From: Sphingomonas sp. 3P27F8
Lineage (GTDB): Bacteria; Pseudomonadota; Alphaproteobacteria; Sphingomonadales; Sphingomonadaceae
Assembly: GCF_005502745.1 (NCBI RefSeq)
Contig: NZ_SCNL01000015.1
Span: forward strand, 30,787 to 94,786
DNA length: 64,000 nucleotides
Reading direction: 5' to 3'
Below the pieces are notes generated by a model that saw nothing but the letters and a program-made list of their open reading frames with translations, was not told the origin of the DNA and ran no database searches. A program made the translations under genes and the position numbers. The stretch's first letter is position 1. Every line of letters begins with the position of its first letter. Of this stretch, positions 42,672 to 52,527 are shown in pieces.

Positions 42672-44333
42672 ATGCCGCACCACATCTTCTACTCCTGGCA
42701 GAGCGACACCGATAATCGAATTGGCCGCGGCTTTATCCAGCACGCGTTGGATCGTGCCATCCGCGCTGTGAACGCGGACGCGGACGTCGATCCTGCCGAT
42801 CGCAATGTGCAGGCCGACCGCGATACGGTCGGGGTATCGGGCATGCCGCCTCTGGCCGAAACGATTTTCGGCAAGATCGACCGCGCTGTCGCCTTTCTCT
42901 CCGACCTCACGCATGTCGCGACGCGGGCAAAAGGGCAGCTTTCGCCCAATCCCAATGTCCTGCTCGAGCATGGTTGGGCGCTGAAGTCGCGCGGGTGGGC
43001 CAGGATGATCGGCGTGATGAACACGGCCATGGGTCACCCGGACGAGCATCCCCTCCCGTTCGACCTGACCCATTTCAAGCGGCCGATCCTGTTCTACTGC
43101 CCGCCGGATGCGACGGACGAGGATCGCCAAGCGGCCCGGCTCGGGCTGCAGAAGGATCTGGAGACCGCGCTTCGCCTGATCCTCGATGACGAGGTCCTGC
43201 GCGCGGCGCAGCCGCCGGAACAGCCACATCCTCACGATGTCGAATTGCTCCAGCGGTTCCGGACCCAGATCCCGGAGCGGCTACGCCAGTTCCTGCGCGA
43301 GCATAACTTCGGCGAACCCTATCCGCGAAAGGCGCTCGATCCGCTCGGCGATATCGCTGCCACATGGGCCGGGGCTGAGTTCGATTTCGAGGATCAAGTC
43401 CTGCAGGAGGCGGGCACGGCGCTGCGTGCGGCCAATAGCTCGCTGATGGAGCTGGTCTACGAACGCACCCATGTCATGGACCGCAATCCGAATATGGCGT
43501 GGCCGAGAACCGACTATAACGTGAAGCACGGCACCCAGCAGGGCACGCACGATGCCATCAGGGAATTGAATGCGCGATCTACGACCCTGATCGAAGCGAT
43601 CGACGCTTTCGAGAAGGCCGGCCGCTCGCGGGTCCGTATCGCGGCGCCGGCACCGGCAGCGCCGCAGGTCGATCCCCGGTGGGAAGCCGCGAGGCAGGCA
43701 GCAGGGGAGCTTGCCGCCGACCGCATGCGGGGCGGGCTCCCTGAGATCGTCGCCGTTCCCAGCATGATCCTCCGCCTCGTTCCTCTTGCCGCGATGGATC
43801 GGCCTTCCCTTGACCCGAAGGTCGTGCTGGCCGCCGCATCGCGTTTTCCGCCTGACACGCAGGTCAGGGTCCAGTCGGATTCCGACGAGCGTCAGTGGTG
43901 GAGTTTCGGGCTGCCGCTGATCCGCACGGACAACAATCCCGAAACCAGATGGCGGACCCGCTTCGTGCGCCCTGGTGTCATCGAATATGAAGCGACCATT
44001 GGTGGTCGTGTCGATGATGCGGACGAGCAAATCCTCGTTGATGGCCGAGCGCTTGAAGGATCGATCGTGGCGCATGTTGAACGGCTAGCCGGCGTCCTCG
44101 CGGCGATCGGCCTAGCCGGACCAGGTCTGGTTTCCATCGCCTTGCGCGGCGTTGAGGATGTTGAGCTCACGCGGTCCCGTGGGGGCGGCAGGACGATACG
44201 AAAGCCGGAGCTGTTCCTACCCGAGTTGCAGGCGGAGGATCTTTCCGCCGCCATGCAGCCTCAGCTGCGCGACCAGTTCAATATCCTGTGGCAGGCGTCC
44301 GGATGGGCCGATGGCTCGCCGTCGTTCGGCTGA
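42672..44333 (+). CDS. TIR-like protein of a two-gene unit (predicted defence)
   Basis: A 553-aa protein. The N-terminal 150 residues have a TIR-like nucleotide-binding fold: HHIFYSWQSDTDNRIGRGFI, then MPPLAETIFGKIDRAVAFLS and NPNVLLEHGWALKSRGWARM, where the E in LLEHGWA is the usual conserved acid of this group. The middle is helical (about 190-320), and the C-terminal 200 residues form a mixed domain with VRVQSDSDERQWWSFGLPLI and onward, not recognised. Proteins that open with F-YSWQSD-type TIR-like domains are commonly found in defence islands. It is divergent from the pAgo operon and followed after 11 bases by a nuclease gene, so the pair probably acts together. Confidence 0.7.
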   Translation: MPHHIFYSWQSDTDNRIGRGFIQHALDRAIRAVNADADVDPADRNVQADRDTVGVSGMPPLAETIFGKIDRAVAFLSDLTHVATRAKGQLSPNPNVLLEHGWALKSRGWARMIGVMNTAMGHPDEHPLPFDLTHFKRPILFYCPPDATDEDRQAARLGLQKDLETALRLILDDEVLRAAQPPEQPHPHDVELLQRFRTQIPERLRQFLREHNFGEPYPRKALDPLGDIAATWAGAEFDFEDQVLQEAGTALRAANSSLMELVYERTHVMDRNPNMAWPRTDYNVKHGTQQGTHDAIRELNARSTTLIEAIDAFEKAGRSRVRIAAPAPAAPQVDPRWEAARQAAGELAADRMRGGLPEIVAVPSMILRLVPLAAMDRPSLDPKVVLAAASRFPPDTQVRVQSDSDERQWWSFGLPLIRTDNNPETRWRTRFVRPGVIEYEATIGGRVDDADEQILVDGRALEGSIVAHVERLAGVLAAIGLAGPGLVSIALRGVEDVELTRSRGGGRTIRKPELFLPELQAEDLSAAMQPQLRDQFNILWQASGWADGSPSFG

Positions 44334-44344
44334 CGAGCGACACC

Positions 44345-45967
44345 ATGATCCTCAAGCCTCCTCCGCCTGAAACGGGAGACATCGGACTCGCGGGTTTTCG
44401 CGCGGCGGCCAAGCTTTACGAGGACACGCTGCGCAACAGGACCTACCGCGAGCTCTACCGAAAGGATCTCGCGAAGTGGCAGAAACTCTATGGGACGCTT
44501 GCGGGAAAGCGCGCGCCGGGCTCGGCCGCGGCGACGCACTTTGCGCGGCTGTCGGCGCTCTGTGGTGAGCTGCTCTCGGAATATGGCCCGGAGGCTCCAC
44601 CGAAGAAGCGACCGTCCAAGGCAGTCGCCCCGGTTTCGCTGACCTACCCCGATTTCCCTGAGGAGATCACCCACCGGATCCACTTCCTGGAAGGACCGGG
44701 TATCCGCCGGCAACGCGCCGTTGAGCTGGCTACCTATGCGCCGGCCGTGTCGCGACAAACCTCTCCGCGCGGGCGCGCGCTCATCTCGATCGGGGTGCGC
44801 AAGGATCAGGTCCGGTTGTTCGAGCGCATTGTGGAATCGATCGGTGATCTCGCCACGGGCGACTATTCCGTCGCCGGCTTCGATATCGGCTATGTCATGC
44901 GGCCCGACGGAATTCCGCAGGGCCAATCCTGGACGTCCAATCCGCTCGATCCGACGTTGCCGATTGCGCGCATTTGGAACGAGAATGAAAAGGCGAGGGG
45001 TTACGGCTTTCAGGCCCGACTGCTTGGCCCCCAATGGCGGGGCGTCGACGGCAAGGGTCTTCCCGAAGACTTGCCCGACCTGACCGCAGGACCATGGGAT
45101 CCAGATCCGCACTGGCAGCGTGTGCTCGAGCTTACGGAGGCTGATCGCCTCGACGAAGCGCTGGCCCTGGTGGAAGCCATTCCCGGCCGTGACCGCGAGC
45201 CGTTGTTCGACGAGGTCATCTATCTGCGGTTTCTCACCAAGACGCCGCTGCAGGCCCAGGATATCCGCGTCCTGGCCCGCAAACATGCCGAGAACTCGCT
45301 TATCGCCGGGCGACTGCTCGAGGAATTCGATGCTTTCCTCGACCATCTCGACGCCCAGTTCGCCTTGGAACCGCCGGTCCTTGAGGAGATGACCCGGTTG
45401 CGACCGGATTTTGGATCGTCGATGATCCCGCCGCTGCCACAGGCTGCCGATTGGGCGACATACCGGCGCCACATGGCGCAATTCTCCAACCCGAGCGGTC
45501 AGCGCGGCCGAATCTTCTCGAGGAATATCGGCGTCGCCGACACCGGCGCTTCGGAGTTTTTCGCGAACTCCATGGTGGCGGCCGAGGAAGCGTTTCGCCG
45601 GGAGCGTTCCATCCCTGAGATAGGGCGTGGCTGGGTGTCCGAGGTCGCGCTTTTCGATCTGGTTCGCTCGATTTGGCCCTCAGCGGTCCACCAATGGCGG
45701 CCGGCGTTCCTCGGTATGCAGTCCATCGACATCCATGTGCCGGAACTGGGCCTCGCAATCGAATATCAGGGACAGCAGCATTATGAACCGATCGCGCTCT
45801 TCGGCGGACAAGAAGGCTTCGAGCTTACCTGCGCGCGGGACGCGAAGAAGCGGTTGCTGCTCGCGCGTCACGGCACGCGTTTGCTCGAATGGCGCTTCGA
45901 CGTGCCTGTAACCAGGGCCGCCTTGGTCAGTCAGCTCGCCGCAATGGCGATCGTCCTTCCAGATTAG
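44345..45967 (+). CDS. PD-(D/E)XK-type nuclease-domain protein
   Basis: A 540-aa protein. The first 400 residues are unfamiliar and include an N-terminal helical part (YEDTLRNRTYRELYRKDLAK). The C-terminal domain has SIDIHVPELGLAIEYQGQQH (about 459-478), the D-x(n)-E-x-Q pattern of a VSR/DUF559-like endonuclease fold, followed by FGGQEGFELTCARDAKKRLL and RHGTRLLEWRFD, which fit the rest of that fold. The start at 44345 is used because the earlier in-frame ATG at 44288 lies inside the TIR-like gene. The stop overlaps the convergent SRAP-like gene. It is probably the nuclease effector of a TIR-like/nuclease pair. Confidence 0.72.
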   Translation: MILKPPPPETGDIGLAGFRAAAKLYEDTLRNRTYRELYRKDLAKWQKLYGTLAGKRAPGSAAATHFARLSALCGELLSEYGPEAPPKKRPSKAVAPVSLTYPDFPEEITHRIHFLEGPGIRRQRAVELATYAPAVSRQTSPRGRALISIGVRKDQVRLFERIVESIGDLATGDYSVAGFDIGYVMRPDGIPQGQSWTSNPLDPTLPIARIWNENEKARGYGFQARLLGPQWRGVDGKGLPEDLPDLTAGPWDPDPHWQRVLELTEADRLDEALALVEAIPGRDREPLFDEVIYLRFLTKTPLQAQDIRVLARKHAENSLIAGRLLEEFDAFLDHLDAQFALEPPVLEEMTRLRPDFGSSMIPPLPQAADWATYRRHMAQFSNPSGQRGRIFSRNIGVADTGASEFFANSMVAAEEAFRRERSIPEIGRGWVSEVALFDLVRSIWPSAVHQWRPAFLGMQSIDIHVPELGLAIEYQGQQHYEPIALFGGQEGFELTCARDAKKRLLLARHGTRLLEWRFDVPVTRAALVSQLAAMAIVLPD

Positions 45968-46482
45968 AGCGCGAGCGCCTTTTGCCGCGGACCGCTCGTG
46001 ATCTCTTCGACAACGAAGGTCCGCGCCGGGGGCGTTTCCAGCAGCTCGATTTCGGGGATCGTGTAATCGAGCCACTGCATCCGCTGTCGGCGCAGGATGA
46101 TCGCGCCATGGCGATCCTGATACCGGCTGACCTCTGGATTGGCGGCGACCGTGATGACCCGGAACGACAACGGCCACTCGGCCAGCGCCGGCTCCCAGAC
46201 CGCCGCCAGGTAGAAGAAGTTGCCGTCGTCGAGCTTCACTCGATACTGCTTGTCGCCCACGGTCATGTGAAATTCGGACGCCGGCACGAGGCAGCGCTGG
46301 TTGGGAAAGGTCTTCCCCTCCGATCGCGCGAACCGATACGACGTGCCGTCGCTAAAGCGGGGATTGGAGCCCCACCGCGCCTCGACCATTTCCACTTCTT
46401 GCATATCGTCCGGATTTCGCCGGATGATGGGCAAGAGCTTCTCGAGGGGAGCCTCGGAGTCGAAGGCTGTTGGCGTCGCCAT
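45964..46482 (-). CDS. SRAP-like protein lacking the N-terminal catalytic Cys
   Basis: A 172-aa protein of the SRAP (YedK/HMCES) fold. It shows EMVEARWGSNPRF, then QRCLVPASEFHMTVGDKQYR (Glu equivalent to the GFYEW/ASEF acid) and SRYQDRHGAIILRR (active-site His). SRAP proteins bind abasic sites in ssDNA through Cys2, but here the protein starts MATPTAF and no MC start exists in frame. The long upstream extension of this frame lies inside the divergent SRAP gene. It is divergent from the canonical SRAP gene with 57 bases between, and a LexA box lies six bases before its start, so the transcript may be nearly leaderless. It may be a degenerate paralogue or use another residue. Confidence 0.75.
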   Translation of the reverse strand: MATPTAFDSEAPLEKLLPIIRRNPDDMQEVEMVEARWGSNPRFSDGTSYRFARSEGKTFPNQRCLVPASEFHMTVGDKQYRVKLDDGNFFYLAAVWEPALAEWPLSFRVITVAANPEVSRYQDRHGAIILRRQRMQWLDYTIPEIELLETPPARTFVVEEITSGPRQKALAL

Positions 46483-46487
46483 ACAAA

Positions 46488-46502
46488 GAACATATACGGA
46501 AC
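46488..46502. promoter_or_regulatory. LexA (SOS) box between divergent SRAP genes
   Basis: GAACATATACGGAAC on the plus strand is GTTC-N7-GTTC on the minus strand, the alphaproteobacterial LexA site. On the minus strand a -35-like TTGCGA and a -10-like TATGTT, 17 bases apart, overlap it and point to the gene ending at 45964. The canonical SRAP gene starts 38 bases away on the other side. Confidence 0.75.
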
Positions 46503-46539
46503 GAACTTGAGTCGCAAGGGCGAGCGGAACGGATGATCG

Positions 46540-47154
46540 ATGTGCAATGACTATCGTTTGGAGGTCGACATAGCCTCGATTGTCGAGGATTTCGACGACC
46601 TCAAGATCAAGATCAAAATGCCCGAGGGTACGCCGAATGTCGCGGCCCGCGAGGATATCAAGATCAGCGATATCGCGCCGATCGTCCGCAGCGGCGAGGG
46701 CAGGGGTGTGGGCGAACTCGTCAATCGACGATGGAGCTGGCCGGGGCACAACGGCAAGCCGGTCTACAATTATCAGTCGGAAGGGCGCGAGTTCTCCTCG
46801 CATCGCTGCCTGATCCTTGCCGACGGATTCTACGAGTTTACGCAGCCCGAGGATCCCAAACAGAAGCGCAAGACAAAGTGGCTCTTCACGATGCGAGACC
46901 ATGATTGGTTCTGCATCGCGGGAATCTGGCGGTCGACGGCGGAGGGCGAGGCCTTCACATTGCTGACCACCGAGCCGGGCGAGGACATCAAGCCCTATCA
47001 CCGGCGGCAGATAATCCCGCTTCCGCGCGATTCCTGGGCCGACTGGCTCGATCCGTCCGTACCGGCGAACGAGGTGCTGCGCGTCCTTCCGAAGGGTAGC
47101 CTCATCCCCACCCAGGTCTATCCGCCGCCGAGCCAGCAACAGGCGCTCTTGTGA
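46540..47154 (+). CDS. SRAP-family protein (YedK/HMCES-like abasic-site sensor)
   Basis: A 204-aa protein that starts MCNDYRLEVD, so Cys2 is exposed after Met removal and can form the thiazolidine cross-link to abasic sites in ssDNA. Other features are the conserved Asn region (VYNYQSEG), HRCLILADGFYEF (acid in the GFYE motif) and DIKPYHRRQIIPL (active-site His). Together these are the full catalytic set. It is the intact member of a divergent pair. The LexA box in the shared promoter region suggests SOS induction. It would protect abasic sites in ssDNA, including that entering by conjugation. Confidence 0.92.
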   Translation: MCNDYRLEVDIASIVEDFDDLKIKIKMPEGTPNVAAREDIKISDIAPIVRSGEGRGVGELVNRRWSWPGHNGKPVYNYQSEGREFSSHRCLILADGFYEFTQPEDPKQKRKTKWLFTMRDHDWFCIAGIWRSTAEGEAFTLLTTEPGEDIKPYHRRQIIPLPRDSWADWLDPSVPANEVLRVLPKGSLIPTQVYPPPSQQQALL

Positions 47155-47185
47155 GCCAGCGCCGGGAAGCTGCCGGAGATCCGGC

Positions 47186-48058
47186 TTGAGCGATCCAGAT
47201 CGTCACCATTTCCTGCCGCAGTTCTATCTGTCCCGATGGGCGAACGGTCAGGGGCAGCTCTCGACCTATTCGCGCCAGCGCGGGAAACTCTTTGTGCGCG
47301 AATACGCGCCCAAGTCGATCGGGGCAGAGAAGGGCCTCTACGCCCTGAACGGTGTGGCGCCGGAGCATCGAAACGCGATCGAGCGTGAGTTCATGGGGCC
47401 GGAGGTGGATGACCCGGCTTCGCGGGCGCTGCGTATTCTGCTGAGCGAAACCCGGCCGGTCCTGCCGATGGATCTGCGCATGGCGTGGGTTCGTTTCCTA
47501 ATGTCCTTGCTTATCCGCCTGCCAAACCTTCTCAGGAAACTAAAGGCCGATGCGTCAGAGATGCTGGCGCAGGAAATCATCAAGCGGCCCGAGGAATATG
47601 AAGCGCTGCGGCGGGCTATCGATCCGCCAACCCTCATGGAGTTTTTGCGCGAGCGTGGCATTGATGGCCTGGTCGAGGATTTCGGCACCACCCTCATCCC
47701 CGGCCTGGTCGAGCTTCCGCAGATGAAAGCCGACATTGCGCGGATGGACTGGCGCGTCTTTCATTTTCGCGACGGGCCCTACGGACTCGTTACCAGCGAC
47801 TTCCCGATCTGCATGCTGCCCGGGCTCGCGTCACCGGACTGCCTGATCTCGCTGCCGTTGTCGCCGACGGCGATCTTCCTTGCCAGCTACAGCAGTGATC
47901 TCCTGAATCAGCTTGATGCCCTTCAGCCGCCAGCGCTGATCGACAGCGCGAACCGCATATCGATCCAGAGCGCGCAGCAATATGTCTATGCCGACAACAG
48001 GCAGTATTATGATCTCGTAGATCGCTTCCTCGAGCCCGTTTCTCGCGGGCCCGAATAG
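47186..48058 (+). CDS. DUF4238-family protein
   Basis: A 290-aa protein from a TTG start with GGAG upstream. The N-terminus MSDPDRHHFLPQFYLSRWAN is the hallmark of DUF4238, whose conserved HH-xxP and F-L-x-x-F segment resemble a metal-dependent nuclease-like core. Further family features are YALNGVAPEHRNAIEREFMG and DWRVFHFRDGPYGLVTSDFP, the latter ending in ICMLP. The function is unknown, but the family is frequent in accessory regions and defence islands. It lies 31 bases after the SRAP gene and may be co-transcribed. Confidence 0.85.
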   Translation: MSDPDRHHFLPQFYLSRWANGQGQLSTYSRQRGKLFVREYAPKSIGAEKGLYALNGVAPEHRNAIEREFMGPEVDDPASRALRILLSETRPVLPMDLRMAWVRFLMSLLIRLPNLLRKLKADASEMLAQEIIKRPEEYEALRRAIDPPTLMEFLRERGIDGLVEDFGTTLIPGLVELPQMKADIARMDWRVFHFRDGPYGLVTSDFPICMLPGLASPDCLISLPLSPTAIFLASYSSDLLNQLDALQPPALIDSANRISIQSAQQYVYADNRQYYDLVDRFLEPVSRGPE

Positions 48059-48130
48059 CCTTTCTGACTTTCCGATGCCGCGGCTGCTCGTCGAGCCTTG
48101 AACCCTCTCCCATTGTGATAGAAGAAGCCG

Positions 48131-49219
48131 ATGAACCTCGAAGAAGACGCCAACATCTTTTTCCGGATTTCGGCCGATTTCCCGCGAGAGGATGTCGAGG
48201 CGATTGCGTCGAGGCTCGCCGGTTCTAACAGCCTCATCCCAGGGTTCATTGCGCCAGCGGCGGGCTTGGTGTCGATCGAAGCTCTTCTCTATGCGGAGCT
48301 CATTGACCGGTCGAGCACCGTCGTGCTGGTCGATCGCAATGTAGCGTCGCGGATGGCGAAGATTGCGAAGGAAGGGGTGCGCAGGCCGCTCGATGGTCCC
48401 ACCCAGGTTGCCGTCGACCTCATGGCCTTGTCTCAATCCATGAATTTGGACCTGGAGCCGGTGATTGCTTTTCGTGAATTGGCGCACGCGCACGGAAACG
48501 AAGCCGCGCTTGAGGAACTGCAGTGGTTTCGTTCCGCCGATGTTGGGCAGGCGCATGCTTGGATCGATGTGGCTCTCGGCAGGGCTGACGCCCTTCCGTC
48601 GACCGGCCCGGCTGACCGCGAAGAGTATGACCTCGCGCAGCCATTCCATCGTTGGCGCTGCAATTACGTGGTGCTGCTCAAGGCTGCTGAACTCGAACTC
48701 TCACCGATGAGTCCGCGCGAGCGTGCCGAGAGGCTCTATCAGTGGATGGCCAGCGATTTCATCATCGCCGGACCCGCAGCGCTCTATAGCTCGATGTTCT
48801 TCTCGCCGTTCGCCGCCAAGGCGGGGCTGTTCAAGCAGCTCCGGTCGCCGGATCGGCAGCGAGCGCTAACCGGAATCCGCAATGCCGCCTGGGATGTCAC
48901 GTATCTGAGTGATCTGTCACGGAGAGCGATGACGGAGCCTTACGAGACCAAACGGTTCCTGCTGGCAACAGCCGACAGAGCGCTCGCTGAGATCGCGCCG
49001 CTCCTCTTTATCGACGCCGAGGACATGGCAGGCTTCGAGACAGCGCTCGCTGCGAGAGTGGAGCCATGGTGGCGAGGTGATGCCGCAGCGGTTGCACGCT
49101 TCGCGACCGACGCCATGGCAGAGGCAGAAAGCCGGCCGCCTCCGGAAGGTCCCGAGGGTGTAGACGACTATGTTGGCTATCTCATGGGGCTCGGCGAGCA
49201 GAAGATTCTCGGCGGCTAG
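48131..49219 (+). CDS. Hypothetical protein (362 aa), possibly PIN-like
   Basis: An acidic, mostly helical protein. The segment [20 protein letters not shown] (about 58-77) and the C-terminal [20 protein letters not shown] look like the first and last strands of a PIN-like fold (aspartates in LVDRN and TADRA), but the spacing is unusual and I cannot confirm the full acid set. It starts 72 bases after the DUF4238 gene. Its stop overlaps that of the convergent dnaE2 gene in a shared CTAG. Confidence 0.6.
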   Translation: MNLEEDANIFFRISADFPREDVEAIASRLAGSNSLIPGFIAPAAGLVSIEALLYAELIDRSSTVVLVDRNVASRMAKIAKEGVRRPLDGPTQVAVDLMALSQSMNLDLEPVIAFRELAHAHGNEAALEELQWFRSADVGQAHAWIDVALGRADALPSTGPADREEYDLAQPFHRWRCNYVVLLKAAELELSPMSPRERAERLYQWMASDFIIAGPAALYSSMFFSPFAAKAGLFKQLRSPDRQRALTGIRNAAWDVTYLSDLSRRAMTEPYETKRFLLATADRALAEIAPLLFIDAEDMAGFETALAARVEPWWRGDAAAVARFATDAMAEAESRPPPEGPEGVDDYVGYLMGLGEQKILGG

Positions 49220-52200
49220 CGGAAGTCGCGCGGCTTGACCTTGATCCCCTCGGTCTGCCGTCCCGGAACGATGCCCGAGCCTAGCCGCAGATCAGGAATG
49301 AAGATGTCGCGCGGCTGCCGGCCGAGCGGCGATTCCGGGTCGCGTGGATCAGGGCGCATCGGGCTTTTGACCACGTCGGCACGGCTTAGCCGGTAGATAT
49401 CGGCGACATCTGCCCGGTTGCCGACGCTCGCGAGCAGCGGCGACAGGTCTTCGAGCCGCTGCGCGATCACATGGATCACCTCGCCCTCGCGCTGGACCTG
49501 ACCCCGCACACCCATCATCGACGAACCCAGCACGATGCGTCGATGTTTCTCAAAGACATTCGTCCAGACGACGAGGTTGGCGACATTCGTTTCGTCTTCG
49601 AGGGTGATGAACATGACCCCTTTCGCCGAGCCCGGCTTCTGTCTGACCAGCACGATCCCGGCGAGATTGATCCAACGGCCGTCCTTCACGGATTGAAGTT
49701 CCTCGCATGTGATTATCTTGCGGCTGCGCAGCTCGTCGCGCAGGAAGGCGAGGGGATGGGCACGTAGCGACAGACCGGACGCGCGATAGTCCTCGACGAC
49801 TTCAGCGCCGGCGCCCATCGGCGCAAGAATGACCGTCGGTTCGATCGCTTCCTCTCGCAGCTTGCCCTCTCGCTCGTCGGCCGCGGCGAACAGCGGCAGC
49901 GCCGCGTTGCCGAGTCCCTTCACGCTCCATAGTCCCTGGCGCCGGGTGCTCCCCAGCGATCCAAATCCGTCGGCCTCGCCGATACGGTCGAGAGCGCCCC
50001 GGCCTACGCCCGATCGGCGCTGGATTTCTTCGACGCTCTCAAAGGCTTGATCGGCGCGCGCGGTGACGATGGCTGCGGCGTCCTTATTGGCAAGATCAGT
50101 CACCATGCGCAGACCCAGACGCACGGCGAGGTAGCGGCCGCCCGTGGGCTCCAGCGTGCAATCCCAGCGGCTGTGGTTCACGTCGATCGGGCGAACCTCA
50201 ACCCCGTGCTGCCGCGCGTCGCGCACGATCTGAGCGGGCGCATAGAAGCCCATGGGCTGGGCGTTCAGGAGGGCCGCGCAGAATATGTCGGGGTGATGGC
50301 ACTTCACCCAACTGCTGGCATAGGCGATCAGCGCGAAGCTCGCTGCGTGGCTTTCAGGGAACCCATAGGAGCCGAATCCCTCAATCTGCTTGAAAGTACG
50401 CTCCGCGAAATCCTGATCGTAGCCGCGTGAAACCATGCCATCGATCAGCTTGTCCCGAAAATGGGAGACGCCGCCGGTGAGCTTGAAGGTAGCCATTGCC
50501 CGGCGGAGGAGGTCGGCTTCGCTCGCGGTGAAGCCGGCGCACTCGATCGCCACGCGCATCGCCTGCTCCTGGAACAGCGGTACGCCCAAGGTCTTCTCGA
50601 GCACCCGTCGGAGCTCTTCGGTGGGGTAGGTAACCTCCTCCTCGCCGTTTCGACGCCGGCGGTAAGGGTGGACCATATCGCCCTGAATCGGTCCCGGGCG
50701 GACGATCGCCACCTGAATTACCAAATCATAGAAGGTACGCGGCGCCATCAGCGGAATGGAAGCCATCTGCGCGCGACTCTCGATCTGGAAAACGCCCAAA
50801 GTGTCTGCTTTGCGGATCATCGCGTAGGTCGCCGGATCCTCTGCCGGTATCGTGGCGAGATCGAGTTTCACCCCTTTGTCGGCCTCTAGGAATTCAAACG
50901 CTCTCCGCATGCACGATAACATGCCGAGGGCTAGGACATCGACCTTCATGAACCCCAATAGGTCGATATCGTCCTTGTCCCACTCGATGACTTGTCGGTC
51001 CTCCATTGCCGCTGGCTCGATCGGAACGAGCTCGTCGAGCCGATCGCGGGTGAGCACGAACCCGCCTGGGTGCTGCGATAGATGCCGCGGCGTATTGATG
51101 AGCTGCCGCGCCAGCTCCAGCGTCAGCGCGAGCCGCCGATCGCTGAGGTCCATGTTGAGCTCTTCGGCATGCTTTTCCTCGACGCCCTCGCGACTCCAGC
51201 TCCAGACCGCACCGGAGAGGCCGGCCGTCATGTCCTCGCTGAGACCCAGCGCCTTGCCGACGTCGCGGACCGCGCCGCGTGCACGATAGCGGGTCACGAC
51301 CGCCGTCAACGCAGACCGCGTCCGGCCATAGGTCTCATAAATCCACTGGATCACTTCCTCGCGGCGCTCATGCTCGAAATCGACATCGATATCGGGCGGC
51401 TCGCGCCGCTCGGCCGAAACGAAGCGCTCGAACAGAAGCTCAGATCGGACAGGATCGATCGACGTGATGCCGAGTACGTAGCAAACCGCGCTGTTCGCCG
51501 CTGACCCTCGCCCCTGACAAATGATCTCACGCCGCCGCGCCTCGGCGACGATCGAATGGACCGTCAGAAAATACGGTGCGTATTCCAGATCGGCGATTAG
51601 CTTCAATTCGTGCTCGAGCTGGGTACGGACCTTGCCCTCGATTCCTTCAGGATAGCGCTCGGGCGCCTTTTCCCAGGTGAGCCGCTCCAGCTCTTCCTGC
51701 GGCGTTCGACCAGGAACGCTGATCTCGTCCGGATATTGGTAGCGCAGCTCTTCAAGACTGAACGTGCAGCGTTTTGCTACCTCCAGTGTGCGCGAGACCG
51801 GGGTGGCGTCGTTGAGATAACGGCGGAAGAGCCGGTCCATTTCCTCGCCGGTCTTCAGGTGGCGGTCTGCAAATCGTTCGCGCCGATCGCCAAGCTCGTC
51901 GATCGTGCATCGCTCTCGGACGCAGGTCACGACATCCTGCAGCATCCGCCGATCTGGCGAATGGTAGAGAACATCATTGGTGGCGACGGTCGGCACGCGG
52001 GCGGCGGCCGCCATGTTCGCGAGATCGCGCAGTCGGATCGCGTCCTTCGGCCGGCGGCGAATGGATAGCGCTAGATATAGGCGATCACGGAAGATCCTCC
52101 TGGCGCGCGAGAGCGCCCCTTCGGCCACCGTATCCGCGCGGTCCGGAACAAGGATCGCAATGAGACCCTCATGCCACTGCTCGAGGTCGGGCCAGTCAAG

Positions 52201-52527
52201 GTGGCAGGCACCCTTTCCAGCGCGCTCTTTGCCGATGCTCAGCAAGCGGCACATATGCCCATAGGCGGCGCGATCAGTCGGGTAGACGAGAAAGGCCGTG
52301 CCATCCACGAGATCCAGGCGGCAACCGATGATCGAACGTACGCCTGTCGTCTTCTCGGCGTCCCAAGCCCGCACGACGCCCGCCACGGAACTGCGATCGA
52401 CGATACCGAGCGCGGGCAGTCCCAGCAGAGCCGCGGCAGCAAACAGCTCTTCGGGCGATGACGCGCCGCGCAGGAAGCTGAAATGCGTCGTGACCTGCAG
52501 CTCGACATAGCGGGCATCGCTTGTCAT
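49216..52527 (-). CDS. dnaE2: Error-prone DNA polymerase DnaE2 (ImuC)
   Basis: A 1103-aa C-family polymerase of the ImuC/DnaE2 type. It opens with the PHP domain ([20 protein letters not shown]). The palm has [20 protein letters not shown] (catalytic Asp pair, about 377) and [20 protein letters not shown] (third Asp). [20 protein letters not shown] and the OB-fold region ([20 protein letters not shown]) follow. Length and the PHP/palm order are usual for DnaE2, which lacks the beta-clamp features of DnaE1. With ImuA and ImuB it performs mutagenic translesion synthesis. The start overlaps the imuB stop as ATGA, so translation is coupled. Confidence 0.97.
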   Translation of the reverse strand: MTSDARYVELQVTTHFSFLRGASSPEELFAAAALLGLPALGIVDRSSVAGVVRAWDAEKTTGVRSIIGCRLDLVDGTAFLVYPTDRAAYGHMCRLLSIGKERAGKGACHLDWPDLEQWHEGLIAILVPDRADTVAEGALSRARRIFRDRLYLALSIRRRPKDAIRLRDLANMAAAARVPTVATNDVLYHSPDRRMLQDVVTCVRERCTIDELGDRRERFADRHLKTGEEMDRLFRRYLNDATPVSRTLEVAKRCTFSLEELRYQYPDEISVPGRTPQEELERLTWEKAPERYPEGIEGKVRTQLEHELKLIADLEYAPYFLTVHSIVAEARRREIICQGRGSAANSAVCYVLGITSIDPVRSELLFERFVSAERREPPDIDVDFEHERREEVIQWIYETYGRTRSALTAVVTRYRARGAVRDVGKALGLSEDMTAGLSGAVWSWSREGVEEKHAEELNMDLSDRRLALTLELARQLINTPRHLSQHPGGFVLTRDRLDELVPIEPAAMEDRQVIEWDKDDIDLLGFMKVDVLALGMLSCMRRAFEFLEADKGVKLDLATIPAEDPATYAMIRKADTLGVFQIESRAQMASIPLMAPRTFYDLVIQVAIVRPGPIQGDMVHPYRRRRNGEEEVTYPTEELRRVLEKTLGVPLFQEQAMRVAIECAGFTASEADLLRRAMATFKLTGGVSHFRDKLIDGMVSRGYDQDFAERTFKQIEGFGSYGFPESHAASFALIAYASSWVKCHHPDIFCAALLNAQPMGFYAPAQIVRDARQHGVEVRPIDVNHSRWDCTLEPTGGRYLAVRLGLRMVTDLANKDAAAIVTARADQAFESVEEIQRRSGVGRGALDRIGEADGFGSLGSTRRQGLWSVKGLGNAALPLFAAADEREGKLREEAIEPTVILAPMGAGAEVVEDYRASGLSLRAHPLAFLRDELRSRKIITCEELQSVKDGRWINLAGIVLVRQKPGSAKGVMFITLEDETNVANLVVWTNVFEKHRRIVLGSSMMGVRGQVQREGEVIHVIAQRLEDLSPLLASVGNRADVADIYRLSRADVVKSPMRPDPRDPESPLGRQPRDIFIPDLRLGSGIVPGRQTEGIKVKPRDFR

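Noticed and set aside
44261..45481. 406-codon minus-strand frame
   Set aside because: It is the reverse of the nuclease gene at 44345-45967, which has a recognisable C-terminal fold.
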